In this document: piece after piece, positions 37,442 through 46,359 of the stretch
How the letters are laid out: the number at the start of each line of letters is the position of its first letter
How positions within the stretch are numbered: position 1 is the first letter of the stretch
Assembly (NCBI GenBank): GCA_964481475.1
Contig: CAYZTG010000003.1
Location: 1-64,000 of the forward strand
From: DUQU01 sp964481475
GTDB taxonomy: Bacteria; Bacillota_I; Bacilli_A; Acholeplasmatales; UBA5453
Reading direction: 5' to 3'
Length of the DNA: 64,000 bases
Program-made: the position numbers and the translations under genes
Notes under the pieces: generated by a model
Told to the model about the DNA's origin: nothing
Databases searched by the model: none
The model's input: only the letters and a program-made list of their open reading frames with translations

Positions 37442-38722
37442 CTAATTCCATATCTTCGCAAATACTGTTACAAAAAGGACAGCATAGACAATCGCAACTA
37501 AGATCGGCACCAAAGTAGCCTTTGTTAATTTTAAATAATTCGTTTCTTCTACCACATCGGTCGCAAATGTTGTTGCAGTTGCTGTTGGAGGGAAAAACTC
37601 ACCTACTGCCGCTAGCATTGATACACCTGCAATAATAAAGATCGGATTATATGTTAGTGCAGCCATTACGAATGCTGAACCAAATACTGAAGCCGAAGCA
37701 AATGCTGATACCCCACCAAATAATGGAACAAATACCGCCATTCCTACATAAACTAACCAACCTGGTAAACTTAAAACATTAACGACAAAATAACCTCTAA
37801 CACCAATTAATGATAATGTTTGAACGAATACTCCCACCCCTGCTAGTAAGACAATTGCAGGAATTGATTTTTCAACTCCAAGTTTTAGTGTTCTAACAAT
37901 ATTGCACTTTTTCCCAACAAAAAACGCAGGGATCATTGAAATAATAAATATTAACGGCATCCCTAATGCCCCAAGGATATTAGGAAAGACAGTTTGTAAA
38001 ACTATTAATACCACTAATAACATTAATGGGATTGTTGATGTCCAATTAACCTCATTTAGTATACTTGTATCTAATAAACTATCTATTTCTTCTAAGGTAT
38101 ACTTTCTAAGATGTTTTCTTCCTAAAAATAACACCGCAAAAATAGCTAAAGGAATTGTTAAGAGCAACAATGGTAACATAAAGTTACGATAAGGCATATC
38201 AACTGCTTCACAAATTAACATTGCTGGAATATTAATTGGTGGAGCTATTTCTCCCATAATTGCCCCAAAAGCAATAATACCGCCAGTTTTAGCTTTTGGT
38301 ACTCCCAACTTAATCATAATTGGTCCAACTAAAGCCCCCGAACTAACTACTGATGCAAGCGTTGAACCTGTAATCATTCCCGGAAGCATTATTATAAGCA
38401 TAAAGCTTATTAACATTAACGAAGGATAATTTCTAAAAACTCTAACAATTTGAACACTTATATAACTAAGTGCTCCTGTGGCTTCTAACATTACAATAAA
38501 AACCATAGCGGCAGTAACTAAAATAATAGGATTGAAATAACTCATTCCGCCTTCAACAAACTGCCTAATTGAAAAGTCAGTTTTAGAAAAAATAAAAGCT
38601 AGCAAAGCACCAATAATTGATGAAATAATTAGTGCAAGTCCTGCTGGCAGTTTTTTTAAAATAAGCAAGACAAAAACCGCCAACATAACTACAAAATATA
38701 ATAATTCTATTTGGAAAAACAT
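37442..38722 (-). CDS. TRAP-type large permease (DctM-like)
   Basis: 426 aa with about 11-13 membrane helices, typical of the TRAP/DctM-type ion-coupled carriers. Family-like segments are MLPGMITGSTLASVVSSGALVGP, GAIMGEIAPPINIPAML (both trimmed hairpin-like regions) and GEFFPPTATATTFATD. No periplasmic receptor of DctP type or standard DctQ is next to it; two small lipoproteins and a 54-aa membrane protein are. Encoded 6 nt after the GGT gene, it most likely imports glutamate or a short glutamyl product. Substrate is inferred from context. Confidence 0.75.
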   Translation of the reverse strand: MFFQIELLYFVVMLAVFVLLILKKLPAGLALIISSIIGALLAFIFSKTDFSIRQFVEGGMSYFNPIILVTAAMVFIVMLEATGALSYISVQIVRVFRNYPSLMLISFMLIIMLPGMITGSTLASVVSSGALVGPIMIKLGVPKAKTGGIIAFGAIMGEIAPPINIPAMLICEAVDMPYRNFMLPLLLLTIPLAIFAVLFLGRKHLRKYTLEEIDSLLDTSILNEVNWTSTIPLMLLVVLIVLQTVFPNILGALGMPLIFIISMIPAFFVGKKCNIVRTLKLGVEKSIPAIVLLAGVGVFVQTLSLIGVRGYFVVNVLSLPGWLVYVGMAVFVPLFGGVSAFASASVFGSAFVMAALTYNPIFIIAGVSMLAAVGEFFPPTATATTFATDVVEETNYLKLTKATLVPILVAIVYAVLFVTVFAKIWN

Positions 38723-38728
38723 TTTATT

Positions 38729-40621
38729 TTAATAACCTAAAGCCTTTCCATCTCTTCTTGGATCGGCCCCTCCATGTAATGGTAAATCTGCAAATCTATT
38801 AAACTGAATTCCTTGGACACCGCCAAAGAATAAATCAATATCTCCTGAACCACTATAAATAACATAGTATCCGAGAGCTTCTAAAGCTGTTTTATACTCA
38901 GAACCAAAAGCCTTTTCTAAGTAGATATCTTTTCTATATTTACTTGGATCTTCTCCAGCCTTACTTATTCCTAAGTTATCGCTAGCCATCGCATAAGAAT
39001 AAATACGTGGTTGATTGATAGCTGTTTGAATATCCATTCCATAATCAATTATATTTAATACAACTTGAATAACTGCTGCTGGAATACGCATACTTCCAGG
39101 AGAACCTAAAGTCAAAAATGGGTCACCATCTTTTAAGATGATTGTTGGCATAATGTGACTAACTGGTTGTTTAAATGGTTCAATATAGTTAACATTTGAC
39201 GCTGTAAAACTAAAACTACTTAATTCGTTATTCATAAAGAAACCAAATCCAGGAACAACATGCCCATTTCCATAAAAATGATTAATTGTTTGTGTTACGG
39301 AAACAATGTTACCTTCACTATCGGAAACAGAGAATGTAGTTGTACTTGCGCTCTCACCAAAATCACCAGCAGGAAGCATATTTGCACCAGTAGTTGGTTC
39401 ATAAATCCACGGATTACCATAATCTGTCCCACCCGCTTGGAATCTACCTAAGAATGCTTTATCAGGATTAAAATTCATCCATCTATCTGCAGCATAAGCT
39501 TTGCTAGTTAAACCAACTAAAGGAATATTATTTACTCTTGCATCACCAACAAATTGACGTTTATCACCATAGGCAAGCGTCAAAGCGGTTGCTAACAAGT
39601 GAATATATTCTACTGAGTTGTGCTCAACTTTTGATAAATCTCCATAATGTTCTAACATATTTAAAACTTCTAATAAGACAACTCCTCCAGAAGATGGAGC
39701 CGTTGCAGTAATAACATCATAACCGCGGTACGTTCCTTCAAGAGGTGTTTCAATATGCGGAAAATTATTCATCGCATAAACTAAATCATCATGAGTAATA
39801 ATTCCCCCATGCTTTTCTTGTAAAGCAACAATAGCGTCAGCTAACTCTCCTTCATAAAACCCTGATGCCCCTAATTCACTAATCAAACTTAAAGCTTTTC
39901 CATAGTTTTTTTGAATCAAAGTTTCCCCTTCTCCTTTAAATAAAATACCAAAAGGATCAGAGAAGACACCAAGAACTTCATCTCTAGAAATCATTAACTT
40001 ACCAACGTTGTCTTGAATTGTTTTACCTAACTCTGGTGTAATAACAACACCTTCATTTGCATATTTAATTGCTGGAGCTAAAACATCTTGTCTTGTTAAA
40101 ACACCATTATCCTCTAAAATTTTTAAAAGTCCCGCAACTTGCGTTGGAACTCCACTAGACATAATCCCCGCTCTAGTATTAGCATCACTTCCATATCTAG
40201 AAGCTGTTCCTAACTCTGGAACGAACTCTCTAAAGTTGTAAGATAAATATTCACCTTTGTTGGCATTGAAAGCGACTAGAATACCGCCTCCGCCAAGTCC
40301 TGACGCGTTAGGTTCAACTACTCCTAAAGCGAAAGATACTGCTACTGCTGCATCAAAAGCATTGCCTCCTTGTTTTAAAATATCTAAACCTGCTTTTGCT
40401 GCATAAGGGTTTGCCGCTGATACAACACCATTTTCCCCTTTATAATCTCTAACGGTTAAATCTGTTATCCAACTATCGTCGTCTTGACCGTTATTATTCC
40501 CACCATTATCGCCTCCGCCATCTGGTGGGATTATTGTGTTTTTATCACAAGATACCACTACTAATGAAAAACCCAATAATAAAAAAATCAATGATAAATT
40601 TTTTAATAACCTTCTCATCAT
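38729..40621 (-). CDS. ggt: Lipoprotein gamma-glutamyltranspeptidase
   Basis: 630 aa. The lipobox VVSC places Cys25 at the membrane surface, followed by a Gly/Asn-rich linker. The GGT domain begins GVVSAANPYAAKAGLDILKQ and has NASGLGGGGILV and SSGGVVLLEVLN. The autoprocessing and catalytic threonine is Thr427 in ESASTTTFSVSD, followed by VPGFGFFMNNEL and LGSPGSMRIPAAV. Most GGTs have TTHxS; here the third position is Thr. The enzyme releases terminal gamma-glutamyl units from peptides, glutathione or poly-gamma-glutamate. It is the first gene of the long leftward operon, under a Pho-like promoter region. Confidence 0.93.
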   Translation of the reverse strand: MMRRLLKNLSLIFLLLGFSLVVVSCDKNTIIPPDGGGDNGGNNNGQDDDSWITDLTVRDYKGENGVVSAANPYAAKAGLDILKQGGNAFDAAVAVSFALGVVEPNASGLGGGGILVAFNANKGEYLSYNFREFVPELGTASRYGSDANTRAGIMSSGVPTQVAGLLKILEDNGVLTRQDVLAPAIKYANEGVVITPELGKTIQDNVGKLMISRDEVLGVFSDPFGILFKGEGETLIQKNYGKALSLISELGASGFYEGELADAIVALQEKHGGIITHDDLVYAMNNFPHIETPLEGTYRGYDVITATAPSSGGVVLLEVLNMLEHYGDLSKVEHNSVEYIHLLATALTLAYGDKRQFVGDARVNNIPLVGLTSKAYAADRWMNFNPDKAFLGRFQAGGTDYGNPWIYEPTTGANMLPAGDFGESASTTTFSVSDSEGNIVSVTQTINHFYGNGHVVPGFGFFMNNELSSFSFTASNVNYIEPFKQPVSHIMPTIILKDGDPFLTLGSPGSMRIPAAVIQVVLNIIDYGMDIQTAINQPRIYSYAMASDNLGISKAGEDPSKYRKDIYLEKAFGSEYKTALEALGYYVIYSGSGDIDLFFGGVQGIQFNRFADLPLHGGADPRRDGKALGY

Positions 40622-40627
40622 GTTGTT

Positions 40628-40651
40628 AAGGAATCAAATTCCTTTCTCCTT
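40628..40651 (-). promoter_or_regulatory. Hairpin between ribosome-binding site and start of ggt
   Basis: On the coding strand AAGGAG (rc of 40646-40651) is 24 nt from the ATG, too far for normal initiation. Between them a perfect 7-bp hairpin AAGGAAT-TTG-ATTCCTT (rc of 40628-40644) would bring the site to about 7 nt effective distance. The hairpin itself contains AAGGA, which could alternatively be a hidden ribosome-binding site. Confidence 0.4.
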
Positions 40652-40692
40652 TCTGTAACCTTCAATTGGTAACGTTTACACAAAAAAATTTT

Positions 40693-40753
40693 ATCATAAT
40701 CGCAAATTTTCATCGCACTTCAAACTGTAATCTTAATGTAAAGAAACTGTAAA
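40693..40753 (-). promoter_or_regulatory. Pho-box-like repeats and -10 element of the ggt operon
   Basis: On the plus strand TGTAAT 40726-40731, TGTAAA 40737-40742 and TGTAAA 40748-40753 at exact 11-bp period, so the coding strand reads TTTACA, TTTACA, ATTACA. A -10-like TATGAT (40693-40698) lies 27 nt downstream. The same order and spacing occurs at the 6453 gene (26 nt to TATGAT). Confidence 0.55.
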
Positions 40754-40856
40754 TTCGTTAAGTATTACTTAGTAAATATACTTTCTCTAAATAATCTTTG
40801 CTTCTTCTTATTATTACTCTCTAATAAAAATATTTAAAAAATTATTGAAAATACTA

Positions 40857-40904
40857 TTGTGTAATACACACATCTATGTTATTATGTAGTGTGTAATACA
40901 CACA
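40857..40904 (+). promoter_or_regulatory. padR promoter with two identical operators
   Basis: Two copies of the palindrome-containing 15-mer TGTGTAATACACACA (40858-40872 and 40890-40904) lie 32 bp apart. Between and overlapping them are -35 TTGTGT (40857-40862), a 17-nt spacer and -10 TATTAT (40880-40885). The operators cover the promoter, the expected layout for autorepression by the PadR-type regulator encoded 14 nt downstream. Confidence 0.8.
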
Positions 40905-40917
40905 AAGGAGGGGAAAT

Positions 40918-41238
40918 ATGATTACTCAATTTAAAAAGGGAATCATTGAATTATGTGTTCTTAAAATTGTTAATGATAATGATTTATATGGTTTTGAAGT
41001 AATTGAGAAGCTTTCAAAACCACTCTCGGTTAATGAAAATACAATTTACCCAATCTTAAGAAGATTGACAAATCAACAATTATTTTCTACTTATGAAAAA
41101 AGCTCGCCAAGTGGAGCTAACCGCAAATATTATCAGATCACAGCACTTGGGAAAAAAACTTTATTAGAAAATTTAAATGAGTGGTATGAATTTTTAAAAA
41201 ATACAGAAATAATTTTAGGAGGAAAAAATAGTGAATAA
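40918..41238 (+). CDS. PadR-family transcriptional regulator
   Basis: 106 aa, the size of the short PadR subfamily. A winged helix is visible: KKGIIELCVLKIV, DLYGFEVIEKL, NENTIYPILRRL and KYYQITALGKKTL. GGAGGGG precedes the ATG. It overlaps the next gene by 8 nt, and such PadR plus HAAS membrane-protein pairs commonly respond to membrane stress or drugs. Operators in its own promoter indicate autoregulation. Confidence 0.9.
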   Translation: MITQFKKGIIELCVLKIVNDNDLYGFEVIEKLSKPLSVNENTIYPILRRLTNQQLFSTYEKSSPSGANRKYYQITALGKKTLLENLNEWYEFLKNTEIILGGKNSE

Positions 41239-42190
41239 TTATTTTCATAATTTAGAAAAATATTTAGAAGAAAAATATGTTATTAAATCTCAAATTGAAG
41301 AAATCGTCAATGATTATAAGGAGTTTTATGATGAATATTTAAACAGCGGTTTAACTAATGAAGAAATATTTGTAAAATTAGGGACACCAAAAGATATTTA
41401 TAACAGTTTAAGAGGGACAATAATTCGTGAAAAAAAAGCAACAAGAAAATCGAAGCTTGTTTCTACTTCACCCTTTATTGCAACGATCATTTTTTTCTTA
41501 TTAGGTTATTTTTTAACTGCTTGGCACCCTGGTTGGTTAGTTTTTTTTCTAGTTCCTATTAGTGGAGTTTTTGCTAGCAAAGGTAGTCTATTTAAAAAGA
41601 TTACCGGATCACTTATCTTTATCGGCATAGTTGTAGCATTTTTACTACCTTATTATCAAGTATTAGAATGGAAATACTCTTGGTTATTTATTATTGCCTT
41701 TTTAATCCCAAGTTCTTCTTTATCTAATAAAACTACTAAATTTAAAAATATTTTAAGTACACTAAGTTTAATTATTAGCATTATTGCCTATATCATTTTA
41801 GTATCCTTAAACGTTTCAATTCCCCTCGCACTCCTTAGTTTCCTTTTACCTTTCCTTGTGGGAATCTACACGGGGCACGTTGAAGTTTTTACTTCTTTTT
41901 ATACAGGAAGAAAAGGTATCATTATAACTACTAGCTTCATCATCTTTATTAGTCTCTTTATTATTTTTGGTTTGACCTTTCATAATTGGGCATATATTTG
42001 GCAAATCTTATTATTACCTTTTATTATTACAATCATTGTAAATAATGATAAAAATGACCGCGTTATCACATCTATCATGCCTTTTATAGCAACTATCATT
42101 TTCTTTAGTGTTGGCTATTTTTGTGATGCATGGGCCGTTTCTTGGTTAGCTTATCTTTTAATTCCTATTGCAGGAGTTCTAAAAGGTTAA
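41231..42190 (+). CDS. HAAS/DUF1700-type membrane protein partner of PadR
   Basis: 319 aa from a GTG start with AGGAGG 9 nt upstream inside padR. The N-terminal helical HAAS-like domain (about 1-65) has DYKEFYDEYL and GxPKxIY (LGTPKDIYNSL). Then come about nine hydrophobic segments, with the repeat SPFIATIIFFLLGYF-like near 80 and again near 285, suggesting an internal duplication. Function of the membrane part is unknown. Confidence 0.75.
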   Translation: MNNYFHNLEKYLEEKYVIKSQIEEIVNDYKEFYDEYLNSGLTNEEIFVKLGTPKDIYNSLRGTIIREKKATRKSKLVSTSPFIATIIFFLLGYFLTAWHPGWLVFFLVPISGVFASKGSLFKKITGSLIFIGIVVAFLLPYYQVLEWKYSWLFIIAFLIPSSSLSNKTTKFKNILSTLSLIISIIAYIILVSLNVSIPLALLSFLLPFLVGIYTGHVEVFTSFYTGRKGIIITTSFIIFISLFIIFGLTFHNWAYIWQILLLPFIITIIVNNDKNDRVITSIMPFIATIIFFSVGYFCDAWAVSWLAYLLIPIAGVLKG

Positions 42191-42225
42191 TGATTATAAA
42201 TAATCCTTTTTGTTTTGTATATTAT

Positions 42226-42261
42226 AAAAAAAAGACATGTTTTTTCGACATGTCTTTTTTT
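42226..42261. terminator. Bidirectional terminator
   Basis: Stem AAAAAAGACATGT / ACATGTCTTTTTT around a short loop, between the convergent PadR operon and the cobalamin adenosyltransferase gene. Confidence 0.9.
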
Positions 42262-42265
42262 ACAA

Positions 42266-42781
42266 TTATATTTCTCTTTTTCTTTCTTCTACTTCTTTTA
42301 ATTTATTTAAATATCTTCCTAAAACAAAAAAATAATCTGACAATCTATTTAAATATTTTAAAACATTTTGCGGCAAATCATCATCGGTCATTAATCTTTC
42401 TACTTTTCTTACTTGCGTTTTAATAGCACTAGCTTTAATAGCGGAAATATCTCCATCATAAGTAATAAAGTTTTTAAGAGGAGCTATTTTTTGATCCCAG
42501 AGATCAATTTGAACTTCTAAGTTAGTAATCTCTTCCTCAGTAACTTCAAACTTAAAAGCGTCTTTATAATCTATGACTATTGTAGCAATCTTAAAGAGAA
42601 CTTTATCAATATCAAAAATATTTTCCTTTAAATCAGCACTTAAATATAAATTAAGTTCTGCCATTCTTACTGCAAGCTCATCTAACTCACCAACAATATT
42701 CATCTTTAAATCACTCTTACTCACTCTTTTACCAATTAAATCGGTCTGCCCTTGATCGCCTTTTTTTGTATATATTTTCAT
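42266..42781 (-). CDS. PduO-type cob(I)alamin adenosyltransferase
   Basis: 171 aa. The ATP-binding N terminus YTKKGDQGQTDLIGKRVSKSD, then ELDELAVRMAE, and near the end RKVERLMTDD and LNRLSDYFFVLGRYL (the typical NRLSDxLF motif) are clear PduO/ATR signatures. It makes adenosylcobalamin, the cofactor of glutamate mutase encoded in this window. It is co-transcribed with rseP (one-base overlap), separated from the mutase operon. Confidence 0.92.
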   Translation of the reverse strand: MKIYTKKGDQGQTDLIGKRVSKSDLKMNIVGELDELAVRMAELNLYLSADLKENIFDIDKVLFKIATIVIDYKDAFKFEVTEEEITNLEVQIDLWDQKIAPLKNFITYDGDISAIKASAIKTQVRKVERLMTDDDLPQNVLKYLNRLSDYFFVLGRYLNKLKEVEERKREI

Positions 42782-44322
42782 TATACTAACCTCAAAATAT
42801 CATTAAATGTTACATACACAAATAACAACATTAATAAAATAAAGAAAATATTATTTACTAAGTTCTCTGTCTTCCTTGGAATTCGTTTTCTTGTAATTCC
42901 TTCAATACTAATAAACAATATTCTACCTCCATCTAATGCCGGAATTGGCAGTAAGTTCATAATACCAATATTAACACTCAAAAATGCGATAAATGTTAAT
43001 AAAGATAAGAATCCTTGTCTTGCAATTTGACCCACAATATTAAAGATTCCAATTGGTCCTGAAAGTTGGCCAACACCAATTTGCTTAGAGCCACCAAATA
43101 AAAATTTAATAACCATGATAACTTGATAGAATGAGTTATACATTTCAATAAAAGGCGCTTTTAAGGAATAAAGGAAATTGTATTTATATGTAGGGCTAAT
43201 GCCAATATAGACATTATATTGATCAATTCCTTGCGATTTAAGTACTTGTTTTTCCCAAACATTAATAACTGTTGTTCCTGCTTCTTCATTTCTTATATAA
43301 TTTACTGTCATTTCACCGCCATCAAATAAATCGGCATTATCTAATAAATCTTGATAAGAGTTAGTAATTATTGTTGTCCCTTCATAAATAACACTAGTAA
43401 TAACATCTCCATGTTTTAAACTATTTTCTGTAGTACCATAATAAGTTCCTACAATTAAGGTTCCAATCGTAAGAGATGAATCTAAATCATCTTTATAGTA
43501 ATTAGAAATACCTAATTGAGTAATATCTATTCTCGGTATTACGGTAATTGGAGTATCATTACCTGAAATCATTATTTCATACGGTTGTTCATCCAAAATG
43601 ACTTTACCAATATCGTCCCAATTAGTAATATCAATACCATTGATACTTGTAATTACATGATCTTTTCTTAAACCTGCTAAATAAGCAGGGCTTTCTTCTG
43701 ATAAACTACCTATTTTATTTTGGTTAACTGGAGCTCCTCTAAATGATGCCACTAAGAAAAATAACAAGAAGGCTAATAAAAAGTTCATTAATGGTCCTGC
43801 CAGTAAGGTTAATAATTTTTGGAGATAACTCTTTGATTCAAAACTCTTTTTATAAGGAGCAATCTTTAACTCTTGCTTGGGAAGTTTATAAATAGCATCA
43901 TCTAAAATTTCAAATCGTTCTAACTTTCCCTCTACAAAACCTTCTAAAAATAGTGGTTCTTCATTCTCACTATAAATTTCAAAGTCAGTTACTTGCATTC
44001 TTAATTCAGTGGCTGTGTTAAATAAAACCATTTCCTTCACTTTACCGTCTTTTAGATTAAGGCCAATTACTTGATCTTTCTTAATCATTTCCGTAGACAT
44101 TTGTTCTCCGGCCATTGAGACATAACCACCAATTGGAATCGCTCTAACAGAAAAGTCAGTTTCCTTACCCTTTTTCTTATAGATAGCTGGCCCTAAGCCA
44201 ATTGAATACTCATAGCACAAAATACCTGCCCTTTTTGCAAATATCAAGTGCCCTAACTCATGAATTGAAACGATTATTCCTAAAGCGAATGCAAACGCTA
44301 ATAAATTAATTATAAATTCCAT
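42781..44322 (-). CDS. rseP: Site-2 intramembrane metalloprotease RseP/RasP
   Basis: 513 aa. The zinc motif HELGH is in the first helix (about 22-26), a PDZ domain is in the middle (ESPAYLAGLRKDHVITSING) and LLPIPALDGGRIL near the C terminus supplies the third ligand. It is longer than the usual 420-430 aa. Extra sequence lies at about 75-170 between the first helix and the second membrane part and also after the PDZ. It clears membrane-bound anti-sigma factors and signal-peptide remnants. It overlaps dxr by 17 nt. Confidence 0.9.
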   Translation of the reverse strand: MEFIINLLAFAFALGIIVSIHELGHLIFAKRAGILCYEYSIGLGPAIYKKKGKETDFSVRAIPIGGYVSMAGEQMSTEMIKKDQVIGLNLKDGKVKEMVLFNTATELRMQVTDFEIYSENEEPLFLEGFVEGKLERFEILDDAIYKLPKQELKIAPYKKSFESKSYLQKLLTLLAGPLMNFLLAFLLFFLVASFRGAPVNQNKIGSLSEESPAYLAGLRKDHVITSINGIDITNWDDIGKVILDEQPYEIMISGNDTPITVIPRIDITQLGISNYYKDDLDSSLTIGTLIVGTYYGTTENSLKHGDVITSVIYEGTTIITNSYQDLLDNADLFDGGEMTVNYIRNEEAGTTVINVWEKQVLKSQGIDQYNVYIGISPTYKYNFLYSLKAPFIEMYNSFYQVIMVIKFLFGGSKQIGVGQLSGPIGIFNIVGQIARQGFLSLLTFIAFLSVNIGIMNLLPIPALDGGRILFISIEGITRKRIPRKTENLVNNIFFILLMLLFVYVTFNDILRLV

Positions 44323-45451
44323 ATTTTTTTAACACCTTTCTTTTAATTAGTTCGTCAACTTCAATAATTTCTTTAATTGTTGGCTCACTAACATTATCTT
44401 TAAAGCCCTCAACTTCTTTAAAGATAATTTCTTCTATTTCTAAAAAGCTAATCTTTTCATTTAAAAACAGCTCCACAGCAACTTCGTTTGCTGCATTAAA
44501 GACAGCTGGATACAAACCTTTTTTCCTTCCTACTTCATAGCCTAATTCTAACAGAGGATATCTCTTATAATCCATCTTAGTAAAATTAAGACTCATTTGA
44601 CTTAAATCAAGCTCAGAAATACCACTTTTAAGTCTCCTTGGATAACTAAGAGTATACAAAATGGGCATCCTCATATCAGGATGAGCAAGCAACGCCTTTA
44701 CCGATCCATCAACAAAAGAAACAAATCCATGAACAACTGATTCAGGATGGAGAACAACTTTTATTTTATCATAACTAAGATTAAATAAGTAGTGAGCTTC
44801 AATAACTTCTAAAGCTTTATTAACCATTGTTGCCGAATCAATTGTTATTTTATCTCCCATCTTCCAGTTGGGATGTTTAAGGGCATCAATAACTTTTACA
44901 TTCGTTAGTTGAGTCCTTTCCATGTTTCTAAAAGAACCTCCGCTAGCAGTAATTGTAATTGATTGAACCTCCGTTATTTCTTCGCCAATTAAATTGCTTA
45001 AAATTGCATTATGTTCTGAGTCAATTGGAATTAACTTAACTTGATGTTTTTTAATTAAACTATTAATAATATCTCCTGCCATCACTAGTGTTTCTTTGTT
45101 CGCAAGAGCAATATCTTTCCCACTTTTAATCGCCGTAATTGTTGGAACAAGACCGCTACTACCACTTATACCATTAATAACCAAACCTTTAAGGGGATAT
45201 TTTAAAAACTCCTGTAATCCTTCTTCCCCATAATAAAATGTTTTATTGGGAAATTTTTTATACATTTCATTTTCACTTCTAAAATGAATAATTAAAGGAT
45301 CCAATCTTTCAATTAGTTCTTGATGGAGATCTTTATTTGAATCGCCCAGAGAAATACCAATGACATTAAACTCATTTTTGTGTCTAAAAATTACATCAGC
45401 CGCTTGAAGTCCAATCGTTCCAGTTGTTCCTAATAAATAGATATTTTTCAT
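44306..45451 (-). CDS. dxr: 1-deoxy-D-xylulose 5-phosphate reductoisomerase
   Basis: 381 aa, full length. N-terminal NADPH site LLGTTGTIGLQAADVI, then ALANKETLVMAG, IPIDSEHNA, ITASGGSFR, HPNWKMGDKITIDSATMVNKALE and NAANEVAV. It catalyses the committed step of the MEP isoprenoid pathway. It lies in the usual uppS-cdsA-dxr-rseP order. Confidence 0.95.
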   Translation of the reverse strand: MKNIYLLGTTGTIGLQAADVIFRHKNEFNVIGISLGDSNKDLHQELIERLDPLIIHFRSENEMYKKFPNKTFYYGEEGLQEFLKYPLKGLVINGISGSSGLVPTITAIKSGKDIALANKETLVMAGDIINSLIKKHQVKLIPIDSEHNAILSNLIGEEITEVQSITITASGGSFRNMERTQLTNVKVIDALKHPNWKMGDKITIDSATMVNKALEVIEAHYLFNLSYDKIKVVLHPESVVHGFVSFVDGSVKALLAHPDMRMPILYTLSYPRRLKSGISELDLSQMSLNFTKMDYKRYPLLELGYEVGRKKGLYPAVFNAANEVAVELFLNEKISFLEIEEIIFKEVEGFKDNVSEPTIKEIIEVDELIKRKVLKKYGIYN

Positions 45452-46359
45452 ATTCTAGGAAATAAAACTTGAATAACAATAAAGATAGCGATTAAAAACA
45501 TTCCCACAAAAAGAGATGAATCAAAACGATCAATTACTCCCCCATGACCCGGAAAAATATCACCAAAATCTTTTGCTTGATATTCCCTTTTCAACTTAGA
45601 TGCCACTAAATCGCCAATTTGTCCCAAAACGCTTCCTAGTAAAGTAATTGGCACAATCACCAAAGCCTGAATACCTCTACTATAATCACCTAGTCTCGTA
45701 AAATTTTCTAAAAGTGTTTTATTATTATCGGCGTTAAATACTTGAGGTACTTTATCATAAAATAAGGCAAACAAACTAGCAAAAACAGTTGCTGCAACTG
45801 CACCCGCTATTGCTCCCTCATAACTCTTTTTAGGACTAATACTTGTCATTTTATGTTTCCCAAATTTAATACCAATAAAAAAGGCAAAAACATCTGTGAA
45901 AACAGTAATTGAAAACAAGTAAACAATAAACCTAACACCCATTTGTCTGAGAGTAATAATACTTCCAAAACCAACTCCAACATAAATAATCGTTAATAAA
46001 GAATGTCCTACTTGTTTCATTGTAAATGACTTAATAAAGACCATCATTATTAAAATAATTAAAGGAAATAAGAAGATCATAAAAAGATTAGTTGTTGGGA
46101 AGACATCATACTTTGGTAAAATTAGTCCTCCACCCATAAATAATGCAGTATCAAACATTAACAACAATGATAAAATGATCACTACTACTTGGGGAAACTT
46201 CTCCATTCTATCTTCACCTAAAATCATTGTCATCTCGTAGGATGCCATTCCTGCCAAACCAACAATCGCTACTAAAAAGACCGGATAAAACATTTCAATT
46301 AAAAATGTTGGAACAAGTAAAACAAGTAGTATTAGTGCAGTTATAAATCTTTTTTTCAT
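45448..46359 (-). CDS. cdsA: Phosphatidate cytidylyltransferase
   Basis: 303 aa, about eight membrane helices. It contains SPKKSYEGAIAGA, GDLVASKLKRE and the CdsA signature KDFGDIFPGHGGVIDRFDS. It makes CDP-diacylglycerol for phospholipid synthesis. Four-base overlaps with uppS and dxr show one operon. Confidence 0.95.
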   Translation of the reverse strand: MKKRFITALILLVLLVPTFLIEMFYPVFLVAIVGLAGMASYEMTMILGEDRMEKFPQVVVIILSLLLMFDTALFMGGGLILPKYDVFPTTNLFMIFLFPLIILIMMVFIKSFTMKQVGHSLLTIIYVGVGFGSIITLRQMGVRFIVYLFSITVFTDVFAFFIGIKFGKHKMTSISPKKSYEGAIAGAVAATVFASLFALFYDKVPQVFNADNNKTLLENFTRLGDYSRGIQALVIVPITLLGSVLGQIGDLVASKLKREYQAKDFGDIFPGHGGVIDRFDSSLFVGMFLIAIFIVIQVLFPRI

